Assembly (NCBI GenBank): GCA_029378245.1
Contig: JARKIF010000019.1
Coordinates: forward strand, 248,001 to 312,000
Reading direction: 5' to 3'
DNA: 64,000 nucleotides
From: Roridomyces roridus
Lineage: Eukaryota > Basidiomycota > Agaricomycetes > Agaricales > Mycenaceae
In this document: in pieces, positions 55,784 through 64,000 of the stretch
Layout: every line of letters starts with the position of its first letter
Numbering within the stretch: position 1 is the first letter of the stretch
The notes under the pieces: generated by a model
What the model saw: the letters and a program-made list of their open reading frames with translations, nothing else
Told to the model about the DNA's origin: nothing
Databases searched by the model: none
Program-made: the position numbers and the translations under genes

Positions 55784-56939
55784 CGCTGGAAAGCCGCTGG
55801 GCAGCGCCTGTCAAGTGTCTCCAGGCGTTTAAAGTCCCTTCCTGGCAGGAGACACGCTGGGAAGGCCTGTAAACGGACGGTCCACTTGCAAAGTCCTTTA
55901 CAGTCTAGTCCTGGCTAGATGTCCCTGTAGAGGACTTTAGACACTTTAAAGGCAGTTTCCAGGCTGCTTCCCCATTCCCAGCTCCTCCCAGTACCTCAGA
56001 CCAATCCCGATAAATTATAATAAAGAATAAAAAATTGAATTCAAGTCGACGACAACATGAGAGTACAGAGGAGCGAGGATACTTACAGTCAGTAAAGCAC
56101 ATCGAGAGCAGCGCTAGAAAGAACTCGTTCGTCAGTCAGGGAAGATTCCATGGATGGGGGACTCACCGAGAAGATGCAATACAACAAGTAGAAGGAAAGC
56201 TGAGCAGAGATGAGATGAGATGAGTGCGGCCCGTGCAATGAAGATAGCCACACACCTTGATGTTGTTTGTAGTGCGCTGGAGCAGTAGTGGATCGTGGAT
56301 CAGTAACAGCGGAGGCAATATGCGAAATTGCTTACAGACGATCCGCGCATGATTATCTAGAATCTGGGTAGGTCCGGTGTGAGATTTGATCAGAGTGAGC
56401 CGCACAAAGACGAAAGAGGACTCTGGATATAAACGTAAGCGAGTCGTGTGCCGCGAGGAACTGGGGCTACTCGCATTCAGAATTCCGCAGTGAAGACGAA
56501 TGGACAGCTAAATTCAACTCAGCATTGTGCCGCAGTGAGAAGACAAGAGAAGACATACCAATACGCGTCTCGTTGCGCCGTAATGAGAAAATAAGACATA
56601 CCAGTATGCGTCTGGACAAGAAAAGAGTCTGGATAGCTGGAGTATGAGCACATCTGCCGAAACAACTTGAAGGACATACGACGAGAGTTGGAGGATCCGA
56701 GCCTGTAATTATGGTTAAAACGCGTCGTCGCCAAAATGAGCGTGGCGGGTACTTACAGGCATGATAAGGTGAGCAGAAATTATCTACGAAGGGATCGGTC
56801 AGAATGGGATACGAGTCTGGCGGCTCGAGACTTACATGTCAGGCATTGATAGTTAATTCGTGACTGGGAAGCATGTCAGACATCGCAGAAATGCACCAAT
56901 GAATACGCACGTGGGATTAAAAGCTGAGATGCAGGATGA

Positions 56940-57879
56940 GTGCAAGAGGAAAGCCGGGAAGCGTGATCTGAAACGAATTAGATACTGTGTAAGGATGAGC
57001 GAGTAACAAACCGTTCAATTGAGATCCTCCGCCGAAGGACTCGAAGCACCCAGAGGACGATCGGTACTGGGACTAGACCCTTCTTCTCGTCAAGCTCGTT
57101 CACGCCGACGTAGCCTGATTCCTCCGACGGGATAGACACACGATAGATACCCTCCGCGTTGTAGTTGTGGATTTGGTTGAGATCTTTCAGCGCCCTAGAG
57201 AGTTGCTTGAGTGGGTATATGCGCATATAGTGTGAGGAAACGCACTTTTCCGTCGCCGCCGTAGGTCTTTTCTCCTCACCCGGCCATCCGGTGTATCCTC
57301 CGCACCCGGCGCATCCTCCGCTGCGTTAATTTGCTGTTGCGGGGCTAAGACGATAACACGTCACGAAGCATCGGGTGGAGGTAGCTGGGTCTTGTCACGC
57401 ACGAACGGCTTGAGGGCGATGTCGACGTCGGACGGCGGAAAGTATTCGCTGATCTGGGGCTTGAGGTCGTTCGCCATCTGCACGAAGTGAGCACAAGAAT
57501 TGAGCGAAAAAGAAACGCACCCGGTGGAGCAGCGGCTCCCAATGCGGCGCCTATTTGAAATTTTCCATCACCGCCTCCACCTCTTGAACACAAGGAACGC
57601 GTCCAACGCGTCCGACAGCTTCTTGGATTCTGTCGTCGCTCTGTGACGGTGGTAAGTGAAAGCGTGAGTGTGAATGATGAGAGTACGTGCTTGAAGCGTT
57701 CTAACACTCTGGCGCGCACCCAAGAAACGGATTTAGGTGGAGGGAGCCATCTGCCGCGGACGATGAGGACGCGTCGGCCCAGGGTCAAGTTCCAGTTCCG
57801 GATGGTTTGTTGAAGGATCAGATCCTTTTGAAGGAGTGTGAGGCGCAGGCTGGGAGGCGGCGGTGGGAGTGGAGGACAT
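56940..57879 (-). CDS. Unrecognised multi-exon gene carried by the insertion
   Basis: The ATG at 57879 follows a TATA box. Protein-like blocks lie in order but in changing frames, as expected for unspliced exons. They are LILQQTIRNWNLTLGRRVLI with RGRWLPPPKSVSWVRARV; MANDLKPQISEYFPPSDVDI with ALKPFVRDKTQLPPPDAS; APQQQINAAEDAPGAEDTPD; and HNYNAEGIYRVSIPSEESGY with GLVPVPIVLWVLRVLRRR. Splice-like sites (GTGCGT..CTCTAG and others) lie between several. No family is recognised and I could not assemble one continuous frame. From 56940 down to about 56060 there are more GTAAGT- and GTGAGT-like donors, suggesting further tiny exons. It could be a captured host gene or captured fragments. Confidence 0.35.
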
Positions 57880-57930
57880 GAGGGAAGAGAGAGAGAGGGA
57901 GGGACGCGTCATCAATTTGATCACCCGATT

Positions 57931-57938
57931 TATTTATA
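57931..57938 (-). promoter_or_regulatory. TATA box of the gene carried by the insertion
   Basis: On the minus strand TATAAATA, 51 nt before an ATG at 57879. Confidence 0.5.
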
Positions 57939-58208
57939 ACTCACGGCATTCGAGATTTTTTTTGCTCAGCTTCAGGTCCATGTGAGGACCAGTCGAGTAC
58001 GATAAAATCCTTTTGATTCCATGGGAGTTAAAACAACAAGTCAGCATGCAAGGAATCGACTCCAAAGATAAATAAATCAGCCGCCGAGTCCAGTCCTTTT
58101 TCGGCCAATCGCGGGCGAAGCCAAGGGATGAAAAATAGGGAAGACTTGCAGTTTCCATTAAAGCACGAAAGACGCGTACAAAGACACAAAAACGCGTGGA
58201 AAGACGCG

Positions 58209-58532
58209 CTACAAGTCCCCAAAACCAACCTGTCCGCCTATACCTTCCTCGTCATCCTCGAGCTGAAAACAGAGCTCCTCCTTCTCCTCTTTGGACTCGT
58301 TCTCTTCGGAATTAAGGTCAGAAGGGAGTGATGTCTCCTCGACCTCATCGTCAGCACCGGTTTTGTGGCGGCGTGGCAACGGTTGAAAGTTGAGGTGGCC
58401 CGGGTTGCTTAACCCGGCTTTAGAGCCGAAAGGCAAAAGGTGCAGTCGGGGAAGTGTGGGGTAGTGGATTATACAGAGTCGCGAGGGAGGGAAGTGAGAA
58501 CGAGTCTGAGTGTCGAACTTTGAAAGGATCAT
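58209..58532 (-). CDS. Hypothetical acidic reading frame inside the insertion
   Basis: A 107-residue frame from the ATG at 58532. The second half is strongly acidic (NSEENESKEEKEELCFQLED then DEEGIGGQVGFGDL), looks protein-like and may continue through a splice donor (CAG/GTTGGT) near 58229. No family and no adjacent partner exon could be confirmed. Confidence 0.25.
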   Translation of the reverse strand: MILSKFDTQTRSHFPPSRLCIIHYPTLPRLHLLPFGSKAGLSNPGHLNFQPLPRRHKTGADDEVEETSLPSDLNSEENESKEEKEELCFQLEDDEEGIGGQVGFGDL

Positions 58533-58746
58533 CGGCGGCCGCGGCGGCTGACTTGGTTGGCAAAATGTGGCCCGAGATCCAGGCAGGAGGTAGGAATAAG
58601 AGTATATTTACAGTGGCAGGAAAGTCGAAATACGGCCAGGAACAGACTGGAGAGTTGGACGACAGCCTGTGGACGACTGGAAAGCGCCTTGAAAGAACGC
58701 GTCAAGCCTTGATGTGGCTGTCCCGGGTCAAATGTCCCGTAAATCA

Positions 58747-58765
58747 AACGACACTTTTCGTGATG
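58747..58765 (-). repeat. Right terminal inverted repeat of the 3.0-kb insertion
   Basis: 19 nt, perfectly inverted relative to 55765-55783; four extra bases TCAC lie outside it. Confidence 0.8.
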
Positions 58766-58820
58766 TCACTAGATCAGGGTGGCTGACACTCAATTATACA
58801 TCTTGTCCTCTACCACAACA

Positions 58821-60379
58821 ATGCCTTCTCTCGTATTCCCAATTTCCTCTCTCCCCCGCAGCTTCGGTGGCCTTTTGTTCGGTGTTCTCAAGATCTTCAA
58901 CGTCGACAATCAGCCAGTGCTCGTCGTTCCCGAGTACAGCACGCCGCCGCCCACCAAGACCACTCCAATTTATCTACCACCGACGAGATGCATCCCAGGC
59001 CCTTCCAGCAGCCCCAGCGAGTTCCCCGACACTGCGCTCCTCGGGCTTATCGCCGCGATCATCATCGGTTTCGTTTACATCATTTGCACAAGATTTGACG
59101 CTTCTCCTCCCGAAACACGCCCTCCACCTCCACCCAAACCCAAGAAATTGAGGCCAACATCATCCTCTTCCACCAGAGATCCGTGGTCGCAGGTCATATG
59201 GGCGTATCTCGCCATAATCGTCTTTGGAACGCCCATTGCACATCACCTCTACTTCGACAAGCCCCGACTCATCGGCGACCTGGGCACACAAATGATGCTC
59301 ATGGTGGAGAAGGCTTTCCTCAAGGCATGGGATAGCGTCGAGTCCCTTTTCAGTGTCAACATCGTTCCGCATTGGCGGCAATATCTCAAGATCGGGTTTC
59401 ACACCTTCACTGGCCATTCGCTGGGTCTCCTCCCCTTCTTCATCTACCGCCGATTTTACGGTCCTGTCGTGCGCATTTTACAGACCCCTGCACCTACGTG
59501 GTTCTCTCTCCCTTGGATCGTACCCGTGGCTCTTTTCGCCTCCACCTCCAAGCTCAGCTGGATTCTTTGGTTCACATACTGCTCTATGGTCAACAAGCAC
59601 CCGAGCCTGCAAGCGATGCACAACTGGCTACTCCGCCTGCCGTCTGCCATATGTTCACTGATCGGTACAACGCATTCCTTGGATATATGGGTAAGTTCCA
59701 TTCTTAAATGCGTTCATCCGTCGTCTGACGACAAGCATAGATGATCTTCGGACCGTTCAGTCTCAATATAGCCATGTTGGCCCTTCTCACCGTCGTGTTG
59801 ACCATCCATGGCATTCCCTGGGCCCTCAGGACGATACATCGGCACCAACATTTCATCCGTTATATCTTACGTCTGGAAACGATTATGGTCGCGCTTATGA
59901 CTTGTTTCTGGGGCATCTACCTGCCAGTTCTCATGTTCTGGTTCCAATATAGACACTGGCCTACGGAATCTCGGCGTCTTTGGCAATCGATCTATTGTCC
60001 GGAGGCTCGCGCAGAGACGAAACGGATGCTTCGAGCGCTTTTGGAGAGTAACCTGCGTTTCAAGGAGGAAAGGATTCGGGAGTTTTCCACGCACGGACGT
60101 GAGCTGCGTCATGAATTATGGGAAGCAATCGGGGTCTGTATGGAGACATGGAGGACGTTACATCTTATTCAGAAACTGGTGAGTCGATACCCTGATTCCC
60201 CTCGTTCATTTCTGACCACCATGCAGCTCATTGTCATACCCATTGCGATTTTGTACGGCCACTTTTATCTCGTGCGTAACATCCAACCATGTTCATCCTC
60301 TTCCTTATCTCTACGTTAGATGCCTGCAATTCGTAGTCGGTGGTACAGCTGGCGTTTCCGGCGTCGAGGCCGAATTTGA
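58821..60379 (+). CDS. Family A multipass membrane protein, copy A4
   Basis: A complete copy with ATG at 58821. The leader GACACTCAATTATACATC and CCACAACA is shared with A2. Exon 1 (58821 to about 59691) contains FPISSLPRSFGGLLFGVLKI, the LPPTRCIPGPSSSPSEFPDT block, helix 1, a Pro-rich linker and HLYFDKPRLIGDLGTQMM, then helices to THSLDIW. Exon 2 (from 59741) begins MIFGPFSLNIAMLALLTVVL and includes RRLWQSIYCPEARAETKRML. A short exon with LIVIPIAILYGHFYL follows. The last read exon gives MPAIRSRWYSWRFRRRGRI and TGA at 60377-60379. Sequence beyond the stop (ENRLAAVSGRPVEVLNATTS, 60499-60560) is conserved in frame with the other copies. About seven helices; function unknown. Confidence 0.78.
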
Positions 60380-60974
60380 GCTTCCAGTCTCGATGGTATG
60401 TTTTTTGTTCTTTCATGCTTCTTTCATATTGAACTCCCGTTTAGACATATACCCTTTTTCTCTCTCTCTTCGCCTTTTAACAACAATACTCAGTTGAGAA
60501 TCGGTTGGCGGCAGTATCGGGGCGACCAGTAGAAGTGCTCAACGCAACGACAAGTTCGAGACACTGCGAGAGAGGAACCTGCATCCAGAGGGACAAGAAC
60601 GAGACTATCGGTGCGGCCATGAAGATCGTCGGGGACGCCCAACTATTTTCGCCACCAGCAAGTCTCTTACCTCCAATTTTTGGTCCTAAAGCAGTGTTTT
60701 TGTTCTTTTGTCGTGTGGGTTTCTTTTCACGTTCGTATGGTTAGTTGCTGATATTTTCGTCAGTACGAGCCGCGCTTGGGTCGTCCTGTTCCGTCCGTCT
60801 CCCGACCGCCGAGTTTTATACCCGCAGCTTCGTTTAGCTTGCACCGAATTAGTCTAGAAACTGTACATGAACGAGATTTTTATCTGCTTCAGAATACTTA
60901 GCTCTTGTGAACATCTGAGCATCACGACACTGGCATCGCTCTTGATCTCGGCGTCCATCATCTGACAGAAGCGG
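60380..60974. other. Downstream region of A4 and intergenic interval
   Basis: Holds the conserved ENRLAAV-encoding segment and the 51-nt segment of family A, then the upstream flank of the serine hydrolase gene. Confidence 0.5.
60764..60814 (+). other. Conserved 3' segment of family A (copy A4)
   Basis: Counterpart of 1184-1234, after an intron-like interval ending TTTCGTCAG. Confidence 0.6.
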
Positions 60975-62907
60975 ATGTCGAGGAAAGGCTGGAAAGCGCA
61001 GTACCGGCTTCCGCCCAGCTCTCCTCGTCGTTCGACGACCTCCTGGGCAACCCTTTTGCTTACCGGAATCCTATCGGCTGTTTTGGCCCTGTTCGCTCAA
61101 GAACATTTTATTCGTCAGCGACCACCGGCCCCCTCTCTTTCACCAACATGCCACCCACCATTACCCAACATCTTCGCTCAAACGCCAATCCACAGAGGCT
61201 TTCCCGGCATAAATAAAGCCCTCCAAGACATCGACGCCGTCGTAAACCGGACTTTTTTCGCTGGGGGCATCGACGGATTGGCTGTGGCAGTCGTCACGGG
61301 TGAAGGCGCCATCTACGAAGCTACGATGGGTCCACTTAGAGCCAACGAGACGACGCCCGAATCTCGTGGAGCTATTGACAGACATAGCATCTTTCGTATT
61401 GCGTCTGGGTCGAAACTATTCGCAACTCTCGAGACTCTGGTGCTCAGGGAGAGAGGAGCTTTGCAATTGTAAGAGTCCAAAAGCAGTGGCTACTCTCTGC
61501 TCACTCTCGTTCTATAGAGATGACCCCGTGGACAAGTTCTTCCCGAATTTTTTGTATGCGCCGGGCGGTTGGATAGACGGAGACGAAACGCCGGCGACCT
61601 CTGGTCAGATAACCTTGCGACAACTGGCGAGCCATATGTCTGGTCTCACACGCGAGTTCCCGCGTGGAGATATGAAGAATTGGCCCTACTCTCTAGAAGG
61701 AACGGGCCCACCCCCAATCAACGGCCGTCCCTTTCCCACCACGGAGGAAGTTATCAGCGGCCTCAAGAACTACCCATTGACAGTTCCGACGTATTCGTAT
61801 CCTATTTATTCTAACGTTGGGATGGCGCTACTTGGGCAGGTCGCTGTGGCGGCCAACGCAGCGTTTGAAGCGTCCCGAGATTCGCCTGGGACGTGGGCTC
61901 AGCTTGCACGACGTGATATATTTGGTCCGCTGGGCATGAACGGTAGTAATTTTGTCGTTACTTCAAGCAACAAGGCGCATGTCGCAGTGGCATCCAAGAA
62001 CAGTGACGAAGTGGTGAATACTTTCCGATGGTTCCCTGTTCAATTGCTCATGGTTTCTGAAGGACTTGGATTTCCTGGATGCCATGTCGTGCTCCGGAGG
62101 TCAAATGAGTTCCCTGTCGGACTACATCAAAGTCATGCGGACGATTCTCGACCCAACGCGTCCAGAAAGTCTCCTGCCTCCCCATGTCATACGGGAGTGG
62201 CTGCGGCCAATTCATGGTTGGATGGACGACACAACCGAGGTTGGGATGCTTTGGGAGATCGAGAAGATCAGAGACTCGTACAGCCGTCCGGTCAGGATAT
62301 TCCAAAAATGTGAGTGACTGATGAGCGCATTTGCAACTCACTCACATTCGACAGTGGGCGTTCTCGGTGCATCTCGCAGCGTGTTTGCAGTCAACCAGGA
62401 AATGTCTTACGGTGTTGCCATTCTCATGACTGGCACTTCGTCTGCGGTCGGGGATTTGGCTCTCGAGATCTTTCGTCGACTGCAGCCCACCTTGGATCGT
62501 CTGTTGGCGTCCAGCGCGACTCGATTGTATTCCGGTGGCTGGATCTCAGACGACTCGGAAATAATCATCGCGGTCAACGAGGGCTCTTTGTGGGTCACAC
62601 AACTCCAACTGAAGGGATCGGACGTTCTGCGTCTCGTTCAGGATAACGACAATCCCCAACCTATTACCGTGTGGTCTACGGGGAGGCCTCACGAATTCCG
62701 GTGAGCATGATCAACTGTTGAATTTCTTCTTTTACACCTTTCAGAATGGCGTTCACCTTGGCTTCTCGCGTCTGCATGCGTTCTTGGGCTACAATTGATG
62801 ACGGGTTTGCTCGTGGGTATCCTACTGATTTGATTTATTTTGCACATGAAGTCGACGGCATGAAACTACATGTGCCGTCGGTCAACCTTGTCTTCGCCCG
62901 GAAATGA
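60975..62907 (+). CDS. Beta-lactamase-fold serine hydrolase (class C/esterase-like), membrane anchored
   Basis: ATG at 60975 with a basic tail and a signal anchor (TTSWATLLLTGILSAVLAL). The catalytic SxxK is in FRIASGSKLFATLETLVL, and the second motif YxN is in TYSYPIYSNVGMALLGQV. Blocks GQITLRQLASHMSGLTREFP and WAQLARRDIFGPLGMNGSNF are typical of the family. An intron at about 62010-62063 joins NSDE to DLDFLDAMSCSGGQMSS. Another, after IFQK near 62309, leads to SVFAVNQEMSYGVAILMTG. A final exon (about 62746-62907) ends VPSVNLVFARK. About 560 residues. Fungal members act as esterases, transesterases or peptidases; the substrate here is unknown. Confidence 0.85.
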
Positions 62908-63047
62908 TGAACAGGCTGGTTTCGGTGTCCTTGTTTCGATTTAGAGGTTCTTTGGATGTCGATTCTCGGGGATGAATGCCCGAAGGTCAAGACGGAGTGA
63001 TGGGTTTCGGAGCTCCTAAACGGAACACGTACGGCAAAAACGAGTCA

Positions 63048-63054
63048 TATAAAA
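63048..63054 (+). promoter_or_regulatory. TATA box of the N-acetyltransferase gene
   Basis: TATAAAA, 28 nt before the ATG at 63082. Confidence 0.55.
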
Positions 63055-63081
63055 TATTCTGGTCTTTGATCTACAACATCC

Positions 63082-64000
63082 ATGTCCTATCCAACCTACC
63101 CTCCCGACGCGTTCGCGCAAACGACGCTGAACAGGCAGGACGCGGCGGCTTATCTGGACCGCATCAACTTGCCCGCGTCGCTCCTGGACTCTCCACCCTC
63201 GCTCGAGCTGCTCTCGACCGTTTTCCTGGCACATCTTGAGCAAATCCCAAAAGATACCAGTCCGCTGCATGTCCCAGAGTCGCAGTGGAGTGGCCCCTCG
63301 ACGCCGGTGAACCTCGGCAGTGCATTGGCCGATGGCATGCCACTCGGCTCACGCGCCTTTGACCGTATCGTGCATGAGCACAAGGGCGCGTACTGCTTCG
63401 CCATTAACGCGACGTTCGCTGGGCTCCTTAGGACCTTTGGATTTACGGTCTCGGAACTTGGGGCCCGCGCGTGTCGTTCGCTTGGGAATGATCCGTTGAC
63501 GCATGCTGATGGGTGGTACTGGGGAACTCTGACGCACGAGGTTCTGGTGGCGGGTTGGGAGGGAAGTGCGGACAGGTACTTGGTGGATGCTGCATGGGGA
63601 CCATGGAACCTCGCATTGCCGTCAGTCGTCTTCATCTGCCTCTTTTATTTGTCTCAAATTTCTCAGGATCAAGCTCACGACCGATCCGGCAGGCGAGACC
63701 ATATTGGGGCTCAACGAGTTTGAGGCTTACCGCTTGGTTTTTGAGGAGCTGCCCGTCTCCCCGAACAGAGTGAAGCCACTGGACGTCATTCCCGGATACA
63801 CCCTCTATCGACGCATCGCGCCCGTTGGCACACCTCATACCTTGCCGATAACACCCAACTCCCCCGGCTATTGGTCCCCCATTTTCCACTTCCACCTCAG
63901 CTCCCTCGGTCTTTCCGATTTCATGCTCTTGAACCATTTTTCTGCGACGCATGGCCTTGCGACGTTCACTCCCTTCTGGCTCGTCACGCGCCTCATACCA
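63082..64000 (+). CDS. Arylamine N-acetyltransferase (NAT), 3' truncated by window
   Basis: A cytosolic acetyl- or malonyl-CoA-dependent transferase of aromatic amines. ATG at 63082 gives MSYPTYPPDAFAQTTLNRQD. Early family blocks are AAYLDRINLP and LAHLEQIPKDTSPLHV. The catalytic triad is readable: cysteine in HEHKGAYCFAINATFAGLLR (the usual RGGxCxE is altered), histidine in GTLTHEVLVAGWEG and aspartate in RYLVDAAWGPWN. One intron (about 63619-63666) joins LALP to IKLTTDPAGE. The frame is open to the last base (FWLVTRLIP), so perhaps a few dozen residues are missing. It resembles NATs that detoxify benzoxazolinone or aniline compounds; the substrate is not proven. Confidence 0.85.

Larger units (their letters stand above)
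55765..58765. mobile_element. 3.0-kb inverted-repeat-bounded insertion splitting the A4/B promoter
   Basis: The left end CATCACGAAAAGTGTCGTT (55765-55783) is the exact reverse complement of 58747-58765. Left of it, the 60 nt up to CTCATACTTAG match the intact promoter near 43660. To the right, after TCAC, the sequence resumes TAGATCAGGGTGGCTGACAC, which directly follows CTCATACTTAG in the intact promoter. TAG is therefore present on both sides, a possible 3-bp target duplication. No transposase is recognised inside; the interior carries exon-like coding blocks. The boundaries are read directly, and the class (3-bp duplication, TIR DNA transposon) is inferred. Confidence 0.7.

Noticed and set aside
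56978..57226. RhoGAP domain suggested by NAEGIYRVS
   Set aside because: Only this tripeptide-level resemblance; the invariant RhoGAP arginine loop and following helices are missing.
55765..58765. CACTA-type transposon
   Set aside because: The ends do not begin with CACTA and no transposase is present; a 3-bp duplication alone is not enough.
1..64000. CRISPR arrays, bacterial operons or Shine-Dalgarno sites
   Set aside because: The window is eukaryotic, with spliceosomal introns throughout; no regularly spaced repeats of CRISPR type are present.

Overview
The window is nuclear DNA of a filamentous basidiomycete, most likely an Agaricomycete. Genes are dense and cut by many roughly 45-60 nt GT..AG introns, so most proteins must be read across several short exons. 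The families point the same way: a CAP10-type GT90 glycosyltransferase, a DUF6534 seven-helix protein, WW-type membrane proteins, PRISE-like reductases, a P450 and a G-alpha subunit. A Cantharellales (Rhizoctonia-like) origin is possible but is only an impression.

Layout. 1-1240: 3' part of a lineage-specific multipass membrane gene, called family A here (copy A1). 1.6-7.9 kb: PRISE-like reductase, GT90, FAH-family hydrolase and mitochondrial PPR protein. 8.2-10.9 kb: a broken P450 with a hAT-like MITE at its stop codon. 11.2-13 kb: two small single-pass membrane proteins of the same design. 13.2-17.3 kb: a WW-type membrane protein converging on an orphan gene. 17.6-18.05 kb: a tandem duplication. 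18.5-22.9 kb: an Yta7/ATAD2-type AAA+ bromodomain ATPase. 23.9-25.9 kb: a DHA-type MFS exporter. 26.5-30.7 kb: a small membrane protein, an MGMT-type DNA repair protein and a long disordered membrane protein. 30.9-32.9 kb: family A copy A2. 33.3-35.2 kb: a SAMHD1-type HD hydrolase. 36.2-37.9 kb: DUF6534 protein. 38.2-41.1 kb: Rqc1/TCF25. 41.2-45.4 kb: a GMC-like fragment, family A copy A3, and a divergent partner (family B). 46.1-48.3 kb: an enlarged G-alpha subunit. 48.8-51.9 kb: a Ngaro-like tyrosine-recombinase-type retroelement with split direct repeats. 52.2-54.2 kb: an Mch1/nodulin-type MFS transporter with a 10-nt microexon. 54.5-60.8 kb: a second family B gene and family A copy A4, now separated by a 3.0-kb inverted-repeat-bounded insertion. 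61-62.9 kb: a beta-lactamase-fold serine hydrolase. 63.1 kb to the end: an arylamine N-acetyltransferase, cut by the window edge.

The most unusual content is the repeated module of multipass family A genes and divergently transcribed family B genes (two hydrophobic segments, Ser/Thr-rich outer loop, disordered tail) that share a conserved bidirectional promoter. At one locus the promoter is uninterrupted (43.6 kb). At another it is split by an inserted element, and the two halves rejoin when the element is removed on paper. All family assignments come from motifs read by eye; no database search was run.
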